Part shown: positions 1 through 5,003 of the stretch, one piece after another | How positions within the stretch are numbered: position 1 is the stretch's first letter | How the letters are laid out: each line of letters starts with the position of its first letter | Assembly: GCA_021807065.1 (NCBI GenBank) | Contig: JAKAPO010000194.1 | Span: forward strand, 1 to 5,003 | DNA length: 5,003 bases | Direction of reading: 5' to 3' | Source of the DNA: a bacterium | GTDB lineage: Bacteria > Vulcanimicrobiota > Vulcanimicrobiia > Vulcanimicrobiales > Vulcanimicrobiaceae | Translations under genes and position numbers: made by a program | The notes under the pieces: model-generated | The model's database searches: none | What the model was told of the DNA's origin: nothing | Seen by the model: the letters and a program-made list of their open reading frames with translations, nothing else

Positions 1-183
1 CTGATATACGTGGCCAGCCGCCCGATCCTCGTACGGGAAGGGGGCGCTCGGTAACGAGGGTGTGAACGTGCGCCCCAACGGCACAGGCTGTGTTTGGGCG
101 ATCGCCGGCGCAACCTGCAACGCGGCGAGAGTCCATAGGGCCTCGCGTCGTCGCACGCCACGAGCTTAGGCGAGCCCGAAGTG
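1..183. other. Left-edge region without a supported gene; GC-rich hairpins
   Basis: No convincing coding region is visible. Short open frames run through on both strands, including one from an ATG at 136 (minus) that is still open at the left edge and one on the plus strand from about 5 to 169. None has a good ribosome binding site, a recognisable protein motif or decisive third-position bias. The stretch is rich in inverted repeats: 41-47 pairs with 70-76 and encloses a small hairpin with a GTAA loop at 51-54; 82-86 pairs with 88-92; 97-106 is a perfect ten-base palindrome; and 125-134 pairs with 138-146 with one bulged base. It lies downstream of the minus-strand MoaD-like gene and may hold its 3' untranslated region, an unrecognised RNA or simply GC-rich spacer. 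It matches no tRNA, RNase P RNA or tmRNA signature that I could find. Confidence 0.4.
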
Positions 184-480
184 CTACCCTCCGGCGATTG
201 CGCCGACGACGAGATACGGCTCGGTTCCGTGCGCGACTGCTTCCGGGAGCGGTGCATCGGGTGACTCGTGCGAGAGGTCGCGCTCGCACGCGAAAAAGCG
301 CACGAAGGCACGGCGTCGCTGGGTGGCTTGGTCGCGGATCGTTCCACGTAGCATCGGGTAGCGAGTCTCGAGGGCATCGAGCGCGGCGCGCTGCGTTACC
401 GGTCCGTCGATCTCGATGCAAACTTCGCCGTCGACGCGGGCCAGCGCGCGCAGAGGTGCCGGTAGCACGATGCGAATCAC
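184..480 (-). CDS. MoaD/ThiS-family ubiquitin-like sulfur-carrier-type protein
   Basis: A 98-residue protein with the pattern of a beta-grasp MoaD/ThiS-like carrier. It opens with a short strand (MIRIVLPAPLRALA), has a helix-type segment with LDALETRYPMLRG near residues 34-46, and ends exactly in GAIAGG. In MoaD and ThiS the C-terminal Gly-Gly is adenylated by an E1-like enzyme (MoeB/ThiF) and then thiocarboxylated, so the exposed Gly-Gly argues for a working carrier. The central block GTIRD...RRRAFVRFFACERDLSH and the following DAPLPEAVA, as I recall, mark a subfamily that sits beside Asp-box propeller genes rather than true molybdopterin synthase subunits. It is somewhat longer than the usual 75-90 residues of MoaD. 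The start is a GTG preceded by AGGAG at 485-489, and no other start codon lies close upstream in frame. The gene is 7 bases downstream of the propeller gene and probably cotranscribed with it. No moaE, thiG, moeB or thiF is visible in the window, so its partner is unknown. Confidence 0.87.
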   Translation of the reverse strand: MIRIVLPAPLRALARVDGEVCIEIDGPVTQRAALDALETRYPMLRGTIRDQATQRRRAFVRFFACERDLSHESPDAPLPEAVAHGTEPYLVVGAIAGG

Positions 481-484
481 TAGG

Positions 485-489
485 CTCCT
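485..489 (-). promoter_or_regulatory. Shine-Dalgarno of the MoaD-like gene, overlapping the upstream stop codon
   Basis: The minus strand reads AGGAG followed by four bases (CCTA) and then the GTG start at 480. The TAG stop of the upstream propeller gene (488-490) supplies the first two bases of this AGGAG. A ribosome ending translation of the propeller would therefore sit on the initiation region of the carrier gene, the normal layout for translational coupling. The spacing is a little shorter than the optimum. The coupling itself is inferred. Confidence 0.6.
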
Positions 490-1609
490 ACGGGCTCCCT
501 AACGTCTGTACCTCTACGGAGAGCACGGGCGGCAGGTCGCGTACGATGGCATTCCACGTCTCGCCGGCATTGGGCGAGACGTAAACCTGCCCGCCGGTCG
601 TACCGAAATAGACGCCGCACGAATCGAGCGCATCGACCGCCGACGCGTCGCGCAGTACGTTGACGTAGCAGTCGCGCTGCGGCAATCCCTCGGTCAGCGC
701 CTCCCATTCGTTTCCGCCGGTACGGCTGCGATAGACGCGCAGCTTACCGTCGAGCGGAAAGTGCTCGGAATCGCTCTTGATTGGGAAGACGTAGATCGTC
801 TCGGGCTCGTGCGCGTGCACCTCGATCGTGAAGCCGAAGTCGGTTGGGAGATTTCCGCTCACCTCCGTCCACGAATCGCCGGCATTGTCCGTGCGCATGA
901 CGTCCCAGTGCTTCTGCATGAACAGAACGTTCGGCCGCGAGTGATGCATCGCGATGCGGTGCACGCAGTGGCCGACCTCGGCATCGGGATCGGGAATGTA
1001 CTGAGAACGCAACCCCCGGTTGATCGCCTTCCACGTCGCGCCACCGTCGTCGCTGCGAAACGCGCCGGCCGCGGAGATCGCCACAAAGACGCGCGCCGCA
1101 TCGTTCGGGTCCGCAATGATGGTATGCAAGCACATGCCACCCGCTCCAGGCTGCCAACTCGGACCGGTGCTATGGTTGCGAAGCCCGGAAAGCTCGCTCC
1201 AACTGCGCCCGCCGTCGGTCGAACGGAAGAGCGCCGCGTCCTCGACGCCCGCGTAGACGGTGTCGGGATCGTCGAGCGAGGGTTCGAGATGCCAAACGCG
1301 CGTGAACTTCCAGGGGCGTTGCGTGCCGTCGTACCACTGGTGCGTTCCCGGAAAGCCGTCGTATGCGAACTCGTTTCCGACCGGCTCCCACGTTTTTCCG
1401 CCGTCGTCGGAACGCTGAATCAACTGGCCGTGCCAGCCGCTCGTCTGCGATGCGTAGAGACGATTCGGATCGGTCGGGGATCCCTTCACGTGATACATCT
1501 CCCACCCAGGAAAGTGAGGCCCCTCGACGGTCCACTGTTCCCGTTTGCCGTCCGACGTTAGAATGAACGCGCCCTTGCGCGTCCCGACCAAAACTCGCAC
1601 TCGGCTCAT
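488..1609 (-). CDS. Asp-box (BNR) repeat beta-propeller protein, 'exo-alpha-sialidase-like'
   Basis: A cytoplasmic-looking protein of 373 residues with no signal peptide or membrane segment. Six Asp-box motifs (S/T-x-D/N-x-G-x-T/S-W type) recur along it. Numbered from the ATG at 1627 they lie at residues 73-80 (SDDGGKTW), 136-143 (STDGGRSW), 192-199 (SDDGGATW), 246-253 (TDNAGDSW), 301-308 (SRTGGNEW) and 351-358 (SPNAGETW). This spacing fits a six- or seven-bladed propeller. The N-terminal VLVGTRKGAF, the GMCLHTI and GHCVHRIAMHH segments and the C-terminal PPVLSVEV match the conserved family I recall as lying beside MoaD/ThiS-like genes. Asp boxes shape the fold and are not catalytic, and I see no sialidase RIP motif or nucleophile Tyr/Glu arrangement, so enzyme activity is unproven. 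I chose the ATG at 1609 (MSRVRVLVG) because relatives start there. In-frame ATGs at 1621 and 1627 are possible, and none of the three has a good ribosome binding site. It is the first gene of a two-gene unit with the MoaD-like carrier. Confidence 0.87.
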   Translation of the reverse strand: MSRVRVLVGTRKGAFILTSDGKREQWTVEGPHFPGWEMYHVKGSPTDPNRLYASQTSGWHGQLIQRSDDGGKTWEPVGNEFAYDGFPGTHQWYDGTQRPWKFTRVWHLEPSLDDPDTVYAGVEDAALFRSTDGGRSWSELSGLRNHSTGPSWQPGAGGMCLHTIIADPNDAARVFVAISAAGAFRSDDGGATWKAINRGLRSQYIPDPDAEVGHCVHRIAMHHSRPNVLFMQKHWDVMRTDNAGDSWTEVSGNLPTDFGFTIEVHAHEPETIYVFPIKSDSEHFPLDGKLRVYRSRTGGNEWEALTEGLPQRDCYVNVLRDASAVDALDSCGVYFGTTGGQVYVSPNAGETWNAIVRDLPPVLSVEVQTLGSP

Positions 1610-1636
1610 GCGGCCGACCATTGGCATCCGACGAGA

Positions 1637-1667
1637 AGAAGCCCTCTCCGCTTGGCGGAAGGCTTCT
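1637..1667 (-). terminator. Long imperfect hairpin at the 3' end of the stress-protein gene, possible terminator
   Basis: The outer arms AGAAGCC (1637-1643) and GGCTTCT (1661-1667) pair perfectly. The inner arms TCCGC (1647-1651) and GCGGA (1655-1659) close on a three-base loop. Two bulged C residues and one extra T-A pair join the two parts, giving about 13 pairs. The hairpin takes in the last bases of the TAG stop (1666-1668) of the YflT-like gene and lies just upstream of the propeller gene. On the minus strand it is followed only by TCTCGTC, so the T-run of a standard intrinsic terminator is weak. A GGAGAGGG run, the best Shine-Dalgarno-like sequence in the propeller leader, is buried in the downstream arm but lies 14 bases before the first possible ATG. 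The element could instead act as a leader structure. Confidence 0.45.
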
Positions 1668-2136
1668 AGCGTATCGGATAGCTGCGAACGTCTTTCACCC
1701 CGGCCGCTTCTAGAGCTGCTTGCGTCTTCGGTGCACTCTCGCGCGTGCAGCGATACACGATGACGCAGCGCCCATCGCTGATGGCGTCGTTGTATCCTTC
1801 AGCCGCGCCTGCCGGCACCGTCGCGTCGCCAAGGTAGTCTTGAATGCGCGGATGTGAGAATGCCTCTAGCGAAGCGGTCATTCCCAATCCGGGAACGCCC
1901 GTACCGCCGAAGCCTGGTAGTACGCCCGTGCCGCGCGTCAAACCGCCGGTGAAGCTCTCGTGTTCCGTCGATTCTGCCACCTCAACGAGCGACAGCGATG
2001 CCTCCTCCTCGTCGCGGGTACCATGTGCCGTCAGTACCTTCAACCCGTCGCGGCTTATGTTCGTGCTCGCCACCAACGACTCGAGCCGTCTTGGATCGGA
2101 GTTTGCGATGATGCCCAAGATGAGTACGTCTGCCAT
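1666..2136 (-). CDS. YflT / general-stress-protein-17M-like small protein
   Basis: A 156-residue protein. The N-terminal part (MADVLILGIIANSDPRRLESLVAS...) resembles the opening strand-helix of the YflT/general stress protein 17M-like domain (the family named for heat-induced stress protein YflT). There follow an acidic middle segment and a glycine/proline-rich stretch with PGFGGTGVPGLG, the position where relatives carry a glycine-zipper-like segment. The C-terminal part (YLGDATVPAGAAEGYNDAISDGRCVIVYR ... LEAAGVKDVRSY, split here) matches the second half of that domain: a short helix, 'VP..AA..Y..A...G', a strand, then 'ALEAAGVKDV'. The biochemical role of the family is not established, and the link to stress is by association. 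The ATG at 2136 is preferred because a TATGAT hexamer lies six bases upstream and because the longer frame, to 2223, adds an Arg/Pro-rich tail overlapping the divergent transporter gene. No signal peptide is seen. The family call is made from pattern memory only. Confidence 0.65.
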   Translation of the reverse strand: MADVLILGIIANSDPRRLESLVASTNISRDGLKVLTAHGTRDEEEASLSLVEVAESTEHESFTGGLTRGTGVLPGFGGTGVPGLGMTASLEAFSHPRIQDYLGDATVPAGAAEGYNDAISDGRCVIVYRCTRESAPKTQAALEAAGVKDVRSYPIR

Positions 2137-2142
2137 GCGCCC

Positions 2143-2148
2143 ATCATA
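2143..2148 (-). promoter_or_regulatory. Candidate -10 element (TATGAT) for a leaderless transcript
   Basis: The minus strand reads TATGAT, then six bases (GGGCGC), then the ATG at 2136. TATGAT differs from the TATAAT consensus at one position. A start site 6-7 bases downstream would fall on the A of the ATG, giving an mRNA with no 5' leader. Consistent with this, no Shine-Dalgarno precedes the ATG. No clear -35 hexamer is visible at 16-19 bases spacing. Confidence 0.45.
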
Positions 2149-2206
2149 TGCGTTTGGTGGGAACGGCCGGGGAAGAAGTCGAGAACGCGCGTGGAACGGT
2201 GGCGCG

Positions 2207-3121
2207 ATGCGCGTGCGCGTCATCCTCGGACTTCTTTACGTCGTCGCAGCCTGGGGGCTGAACACCGTGTTGGTCAAGGTGGTCTTCACGCAGATCGATC
2301 CGCTAGCGTTCATGGGATTGCGTTTCCTGATCATGCCGCCGCTGGCTATTGCGCTCCTACGAGCATCAGGTGCGCGGATACGCGTCGATCGCCACGACCT
2401 ACCCTTGCTGATTGCTGCCGCCGCCTGCGGCTACGGCGTCTATCAGTACTTCTGGATCCTCGGGCTCGCGCATACGACCGCGTTCGCATCCGCGCTCTTG
2501 GGAAGCCTCGCGCCGATGTTCACCCTGTTCATCGTCGCCGCGTTCAAGATCGAACGCGTCAATACGGTGCGCTGGATCGGCGCGCTTTTGGCGTTGCTCG
2601 GCGTCGCGATCTTTGAAGGAGCGTTCGCCGGACGCGCCAGCGTGCGGCTTGGTGATATCCTAACCCTCCTCTCCGCGATGATCTTTGCGGGATACAACGT
2701 GCTCTCTGCCAAGCTGCTCTCGCGATACTCGCCTCTTTCGCTCGTTGCGATCACGCTGACCATCGGCGCCGTAATGGTCGTACCCGGGGCCGTGTGGGCA
2801 ATCGCGCATACCGACTTCGCGCGCGTTCCCTGGTACGCGTGGGCGATCTTCGGTTACGCGGTGCTCTTCCCGATCTTGCTGACCTATCCGATCTGGACGT
2901 GGGGCATCGGCCAGATGGGCGCTGCACGAGTCTCGCTCTTCTTGTACTTCGTGCCGATCGTCGCCGGATTGCTCTCGCTGCCATTGCTGCACGCCTCGAT
3001 CGCACCGTACGAGATCGCCGGCAGCCTACTCTGCATCGCAGGCATGATCGTCGCGACGGCGCTATCGCGCGTCTCGCTGACCCAATGGTGGGCATCGCGC
3101 ACACTCGGCATCGAACGCTAA
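2207..3121 (+). CDS. EamA / drug-metabolite-transporter superfamily permease
   Basis: A 304-residue inner-membrane protein with about ten hydrophobic segments, roughly at residues 4-27, 34-53, 66-83, 91-112, 121-140, 149-168, 176-200, 209-228, 240-260 and 267-286. This is the two-repeat EamA layout (5+5 helices), and the length is typical. The first repeat opens with LYVVAAWGLNTVLVK and contains ALLGSLAPMFTLFI and WIGALLALLGVAIF. The second contains FAGYNVLSAKLL, YPIWTWGIGQMGAARVSLF, YFVPIVAGLL and IAGSLLCIAGMIV, all characteristic EamA blocks. Members export or import small metabolites such as amino acids, nucleosides or drugs; the substrate cannot be read from sequence. The frame is open back to 1844, but that part is antisense to the stress gene and has no transporter sequence. 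The ATG at 2207, preceded by a weak GGTGG, starts directly before the first helix. It is transcribed alone, diverging from the YflT-like gene. Confidence 0.9.
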   Translation: MRVRVILGLLYVVAAWGLNTVLVKVVFTQIDPLAFMGLRFLIMPPLAIALLRASGARIRVDRHDLPLLIAAAACGYGVYQYFWILGLAHTTAFASALLGSLAPMFTLFIVAAFKIERVNTVRWIGALLALLGVAIFEGAFAGRASVRLGDILTLLSAMIFAGYNVLSAKLLSRYSPLSLVAITLTIGAVMVVPGAVWAIAHTDFARVPWYAWAIFGYAVLFPILLTYPIWTWGIGQMGAARVSLFLYFVPIVAGLLSLPLLHASIAPYEIAGSLLCIAGMIVATALSRVSLTQWWASRTLGIER

Positions 3122-3129
3122 AGGAGCGA

Positions 3130-3154
3130 GCTAAGGAAGTTACGCTTCCCGAGC
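3130..3154. terminator. Weak hairpin after the EamA transporter gene
   Basis: GGAAG (3135-3139) pairs with CTTCC (3145-3149) around TTACG, and outside an internal loop GCT (3130-3132) can pair with AGC (3152-3154). It begins nine bases after the transporter's TAA. No T-run follows on either strand, so intrinsic termination is doubtful. A direct repeat GAGCGAG flanks it (3124-3130 and 3151-3157). Confidence 0.2.
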
Positions 3155-3246
3155 GAGTAGGTCAGGGAACAGCTGGGTATGCGCTGCGCCGCCTTGCGTA
3201 CGTCGGTGTCGTGCGAACCTCTTCCCATAAGCTTGGAACGTAAAGC

Positions 3247-3260
3247 AACCGGAGGCGGTT
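3247..3260 (-). terminator. Small hairpin after the VPS10-like gene, possible weak terminator
   Basis: On the minus strand AACCG-CCTC-CGGTT forms a five-pair stem with a four-base loop, six bases after the TAG stop at 3267-3269. It is followed by GCTTTACGTT, which has only a short T-run. Its position is right for termination of the minus-strand gene, but the stem is short. Confidence 0.3.
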
Positions 3261-3266
3261 CCGCGC

Positions 3267-5003
3267 CTACGTGCGTGCGCTTGCCGCCTCCAAACGATTC
3301 TCCAAACGCTGCGCTTCGCCGCTCAACTGCGTAAAGATCTGCGATTCGGCGGCCGTCGGCGCTACGTACGCAGACTCCACTTCGGCCAGCAGATAGGCGA
3401 GATAGTCGCGCATCCTCGTCCCAAAGATCAGACTGCCCTCGCTCGAGCGATCCTTCAACTGCACCGAGGCTGCAATCGCCCGGTCGAGCGTGCGTAGCCT
3501 GCCCGATGCCGCCGCCTCTGTGATGCGGTGCTGCGCGATCTCGCGACGCAACGCGCTACGCGCCGCAATCGCTGCGTTCACCGCACGATCGAACCGATCG
3601 AGCGCCGCACGAATCCGCAACGCCAGATCGAGACGCGTGTCGAGCGCACCCGCCGACACGCTCAATCCGGGATCGACCGCAACGTCGAGCGGCGCACGCA
3701 CCGTCCTGCCGCCGTAGCGTAGGATCGCCGTGTACGTCCCGGGAGTCACCTGTGGCCCGTCGACGCTATCGTCGAGGCCGCCGGCAGCAATCGGCGGCTG
3801 ATAGCCGACGATCTCTGTTGCGGGAGCGTAGCGCAGATCCCATTGGAACGCATTCATTCCGGGTTTGATTCCGGTGAGCTGCGCGAGCATTGCAGCGGTC
3901 CGCTCTTGCGGCGTCATTGCCTCGAACGCAATCAGCGACGGTCGCTTCACCTTCTCGTGCAGCGTAAAGGTGCGAACGACGTGCCCTTGCGCGTCTTCGA
4001 ACGCGAGCGTCGCCGGCGTGCTTCCGCGATACCCGTGCGGAATATTGAAGAACACCGTTGCCCCGAACGGCGGATTCTGCCCCACGCCGCTCATGAAAGC
4101 GGCGTACGGACTCGAACCGTAGAAGTTCGAGAGCCACGCGGTTTGCGGTGAGAAGATCGTGACACCGTGCGCGCCGGGATTGCGTGCAATCTGTTCGAGC
4201 AACGATAGATTGTCGAGCACCCAGAACGAGCGCCCGTGCGTCGCCACCACGACTTCGCCCTGGCGCGTATCGATCGCGATGTCGCGTACCTGAACGCGCG
4301 GAAGGTTGAGCGTCAACGGAAGCCACCGTGCGCCGCCGTCGAAACTGACGTAGACGGTGTTGCGCGTGCTCGCAAAGAGCAACCGCGCCTCGTCCGGATC
4401 CTGGCGAATCGTAAACACGTATTGATCGCCGGGGATGCCCGTGCGTAAGGCGGCCCAGTGGCGACCGTAATCCGTCGTCTTGTAGATGTAGGGATGAAAA
4501 TCGTCCCACATATAGCGAGACGCCGTGAGATACGCCGTGCCTTTCGCGAAGTGCGACGGTTCGATCGAGCTGATCTCGCACCACTGCGGCAGCGCCGGCG
4601 GCGTTACTGCGCTCCAGTGCGCGCCGCCGTCGGTCGTCACGTGAACGAGACCGTCCGACGATCCGGCCCAAATGACGTCGGCGCTCTTCGGAGAGACGGC
4701 GAGCGCGGAGATGTACGGATAGATCTCCGCACCGGTCTCGTCCAGGTCGACCGGCCCGCCGGTCGGCCCTTCGGTTGCGGGGTCGTTGCGCGTGAGGTCG
4801 GGACTCAATCGCTGCCACGTGTGGCCGTAGTCGGTGCTCGAAAGCACGTACTGCGCTCCCACGAGCAGCTGTTTGGGATTGGCCGGTGAGAAAATGATCG
4901 GATGCGTCCACGCCAGGCGATAGCGCTGATCGCGTGACGCAGATCCTTCGAGATAGAGCGGCCACGGGCTGATGTCGTTTAGCTCGCCGGTGCGCCTAAG
5001 ATC
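3267..5003 (-). CDS. VPS10/sortilin-like Asp-box repeat protein, C-terminal part (cut by the window edge)
   Basis: The frame is open to the right edge, so the N-terminus is missing and 578 residues are visible. Full relatives are commonly about 1000 residues. Counting from the edge, it starts in the characteristic 'RTGELNDISPWP' region and has Asp boxes at 56-63 (STDYGHTW), 123-130 (TTDGGAHW), 176-183 (TTDYGRHW) and 220-227 (SFDGGARW). The hallmark ATHGRSFWVLDN at about 254-265 closes the propeller. A region near 383-458 (NAFQWDLRY ... PGTYTAILRYGG) looks like a FlgD-type Ig-like domain, and residues 459-578 are a helical, Ala/Arg/Glu-rich tail. Relatives, often annotated 'glycosyl hydrolase' or 'sialidase', usually carry a signal peptide and act outside the cytoplasm; that end is not in this window. 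Asp boxes give no evidence of catalysis, so the function is unknown. A GTG at 4862 is internal, since conserved family sequence continues upstream of it. Confidence 0.88.
   Translation of the reverse strand, partial: DLRRTGELNDISPWPLYLEGSASRDQRYRLAWTHPIIFSPANPKQLLVGAQYVLSSTDYGHTWQRLSPDLTRNDPATEGPTGGPVDLDETGAEIYPYISALAVSPKSADVIWAGSSDGLVHVTTDGGAHWSAVTPPALPQWCEISSIEPSHFAKGTAYLTASRYMWDDFHPYIYKTTDYGRHWAALRTGIPGDQYVFTIRQDPDEARLLFASTRNTVYVSFDGGARWLPLTLNLPRVQVRDIAIDTRQGEVVVATHGRSFWVLDNLSLLEQIARNPGAHGVTIFSPQTAWLSNFYGSSPYAAFMSGVGQNPPFGATVFFNIPHGYRGSTPATLAFEDAQGHVVRTFTLHEKVKRPSLIAFEAMTPQERTAAMLAQLTGIKPGMNAFQWDLRYAPATEIVGYQPPIAAGGLDDSVDGPQVTPGTYTAILRYGGRTVRAPLDVAVDPGLSVSAGALDTRLDLALRIRAALDRFDRAVNAAIAARSALRREIAQHRITEAAASGRLRTLDRAIAASVQLKDRSSEGSLIFGTRMRDYLAYLLAEVESAYVAPTAAESQIFTQLSGEAQRLENRLEAASART

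Noticed and set aside
1..136. Minus-strand open frame from an ATG at 136 running off the left edge
   Set aside because: All three minus-strand frames are largely open here, third-position GC is unremarkable (about 58% by hand count), and the translation resembles nothing I know. It could be a real partial gene, but the window alone does not support it.
121..147. GTCC...ATAGGGC sequence reminiscent of part of RNase P RNA
   Set aside because: The other universally conserved RNase P segments (GAGGAAAGTCC, the GGTAAGAGC-type block and the 3' conserved region) are absent, so the match is coincidental.
90..584. 164-codon open frame on the plus strand
   Set aside because: It is antisense to the MoaD-like gene and the end of the propeller gene, with a strongly Arg-rich, low-information translation.
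761..1561. 266-codon open frame on the plus strand
   Set aside because: It lies wholly antisense to the well-supported Asp-box propeller gene, is rich in Arg/Val, and has no recognisable domain. High GC content readily leaves this frame open.
1844..2206. 121-codon N-terminal extension of the EamA transporter
   Set aside because: It is antisense to the YflT-like gene, rich in Ser/Pro without hydrophobic segments, and the family-typical N-terminus begins at the ATG at 2207.
2137..2223. 29-residue N-terminal extension of the YflT-like protein
   Set aside because: It is Arg/Pro-rich, overlaps the divergent transporter start, and the TATGAT element with the ATG at 2136 explains initiation better.
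2794..3243. 149-codon plus-strand open frame overlapping the end of the EamA gene
   Set aside because: An out-of-frame, Arg-rich shadow of the transporter that runs on into the convergent gap, with no motif.
3766..4965. 399-codon open frame on the minus strand
   Set aside because: It overlaps the VPS10-like gene in another frame of the same strand. The translation is extremely Arg-rich with no motif, whereas the overlapping frame has clear Asp boxes and the THGRSFWVLDN motif.

Overview
This 5 kb window comes from a GC-rich bacterial genome. It holds five protein-coding genes, one of them cut by the right edge, and no rRNA, tRNA, CRISPR array or mobile element that I can recognise. The long open frames on the opposite strand of most genes are the usual by-product of high GC content. 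I cannot assign a phylum from the sequence. The mix of Asp-box propeller proteins, a YflT-like stress protein and a leaderless-type promoter would fit a deep-branching soil or environmental lineage (for example Eremiobacterota/WPS-2 or a relative), but that is a guess.

Layout, left to right. Bases 1-183 hold no gene that I can support, but contain several GC-rich hairpins. Bases 184-480 (minus) encode a MoaD/ThiS-like small sulfur-carrier-type protein ending exactly in Gly-Gly. Bases 488-1609 (minus) encode a six-Asp-box beta-propeller protein of the kind often auto-annotated as 'exo-alpha-sialidase'. These two genes form a tight, probably translationally coupled pair: propeller first, carrier second, 7 bases apart, with the stop codon of the first inside the Shine-Dalgarno of the second. 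A long imperfect hairpin (1637-1667) separates them from the next gene upstream, 1666-2136 (minus), a small YflT/general-stress-protein-like protein with a central glycine-rich segment.

That gene is divergent from an EamA/DMT-family ten-helix transporter at 2207-3121 (plus). The 70-base gap between them contains a TATGAT hexamer six bases before the stress protein's ATG, which suggests a leaderless transcript. The transporter converges on a large VPS10/sortilin-like Asp-box protein at 3267-5003 (minus), of which only the C-terminal 578 residues are in the window. Weak hairpins lie in the convergent gap (3122-3266).

The most interesting unit is the propeller plus MoaD-like pair. Both proteins are well conserved in sequence, yet neither the 'sialidase' nor the 'molybdopterin' label is backed by catalytic residues or by neighbouring pathway genes in the window. 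The rest looks like ordinary chromosomal content.
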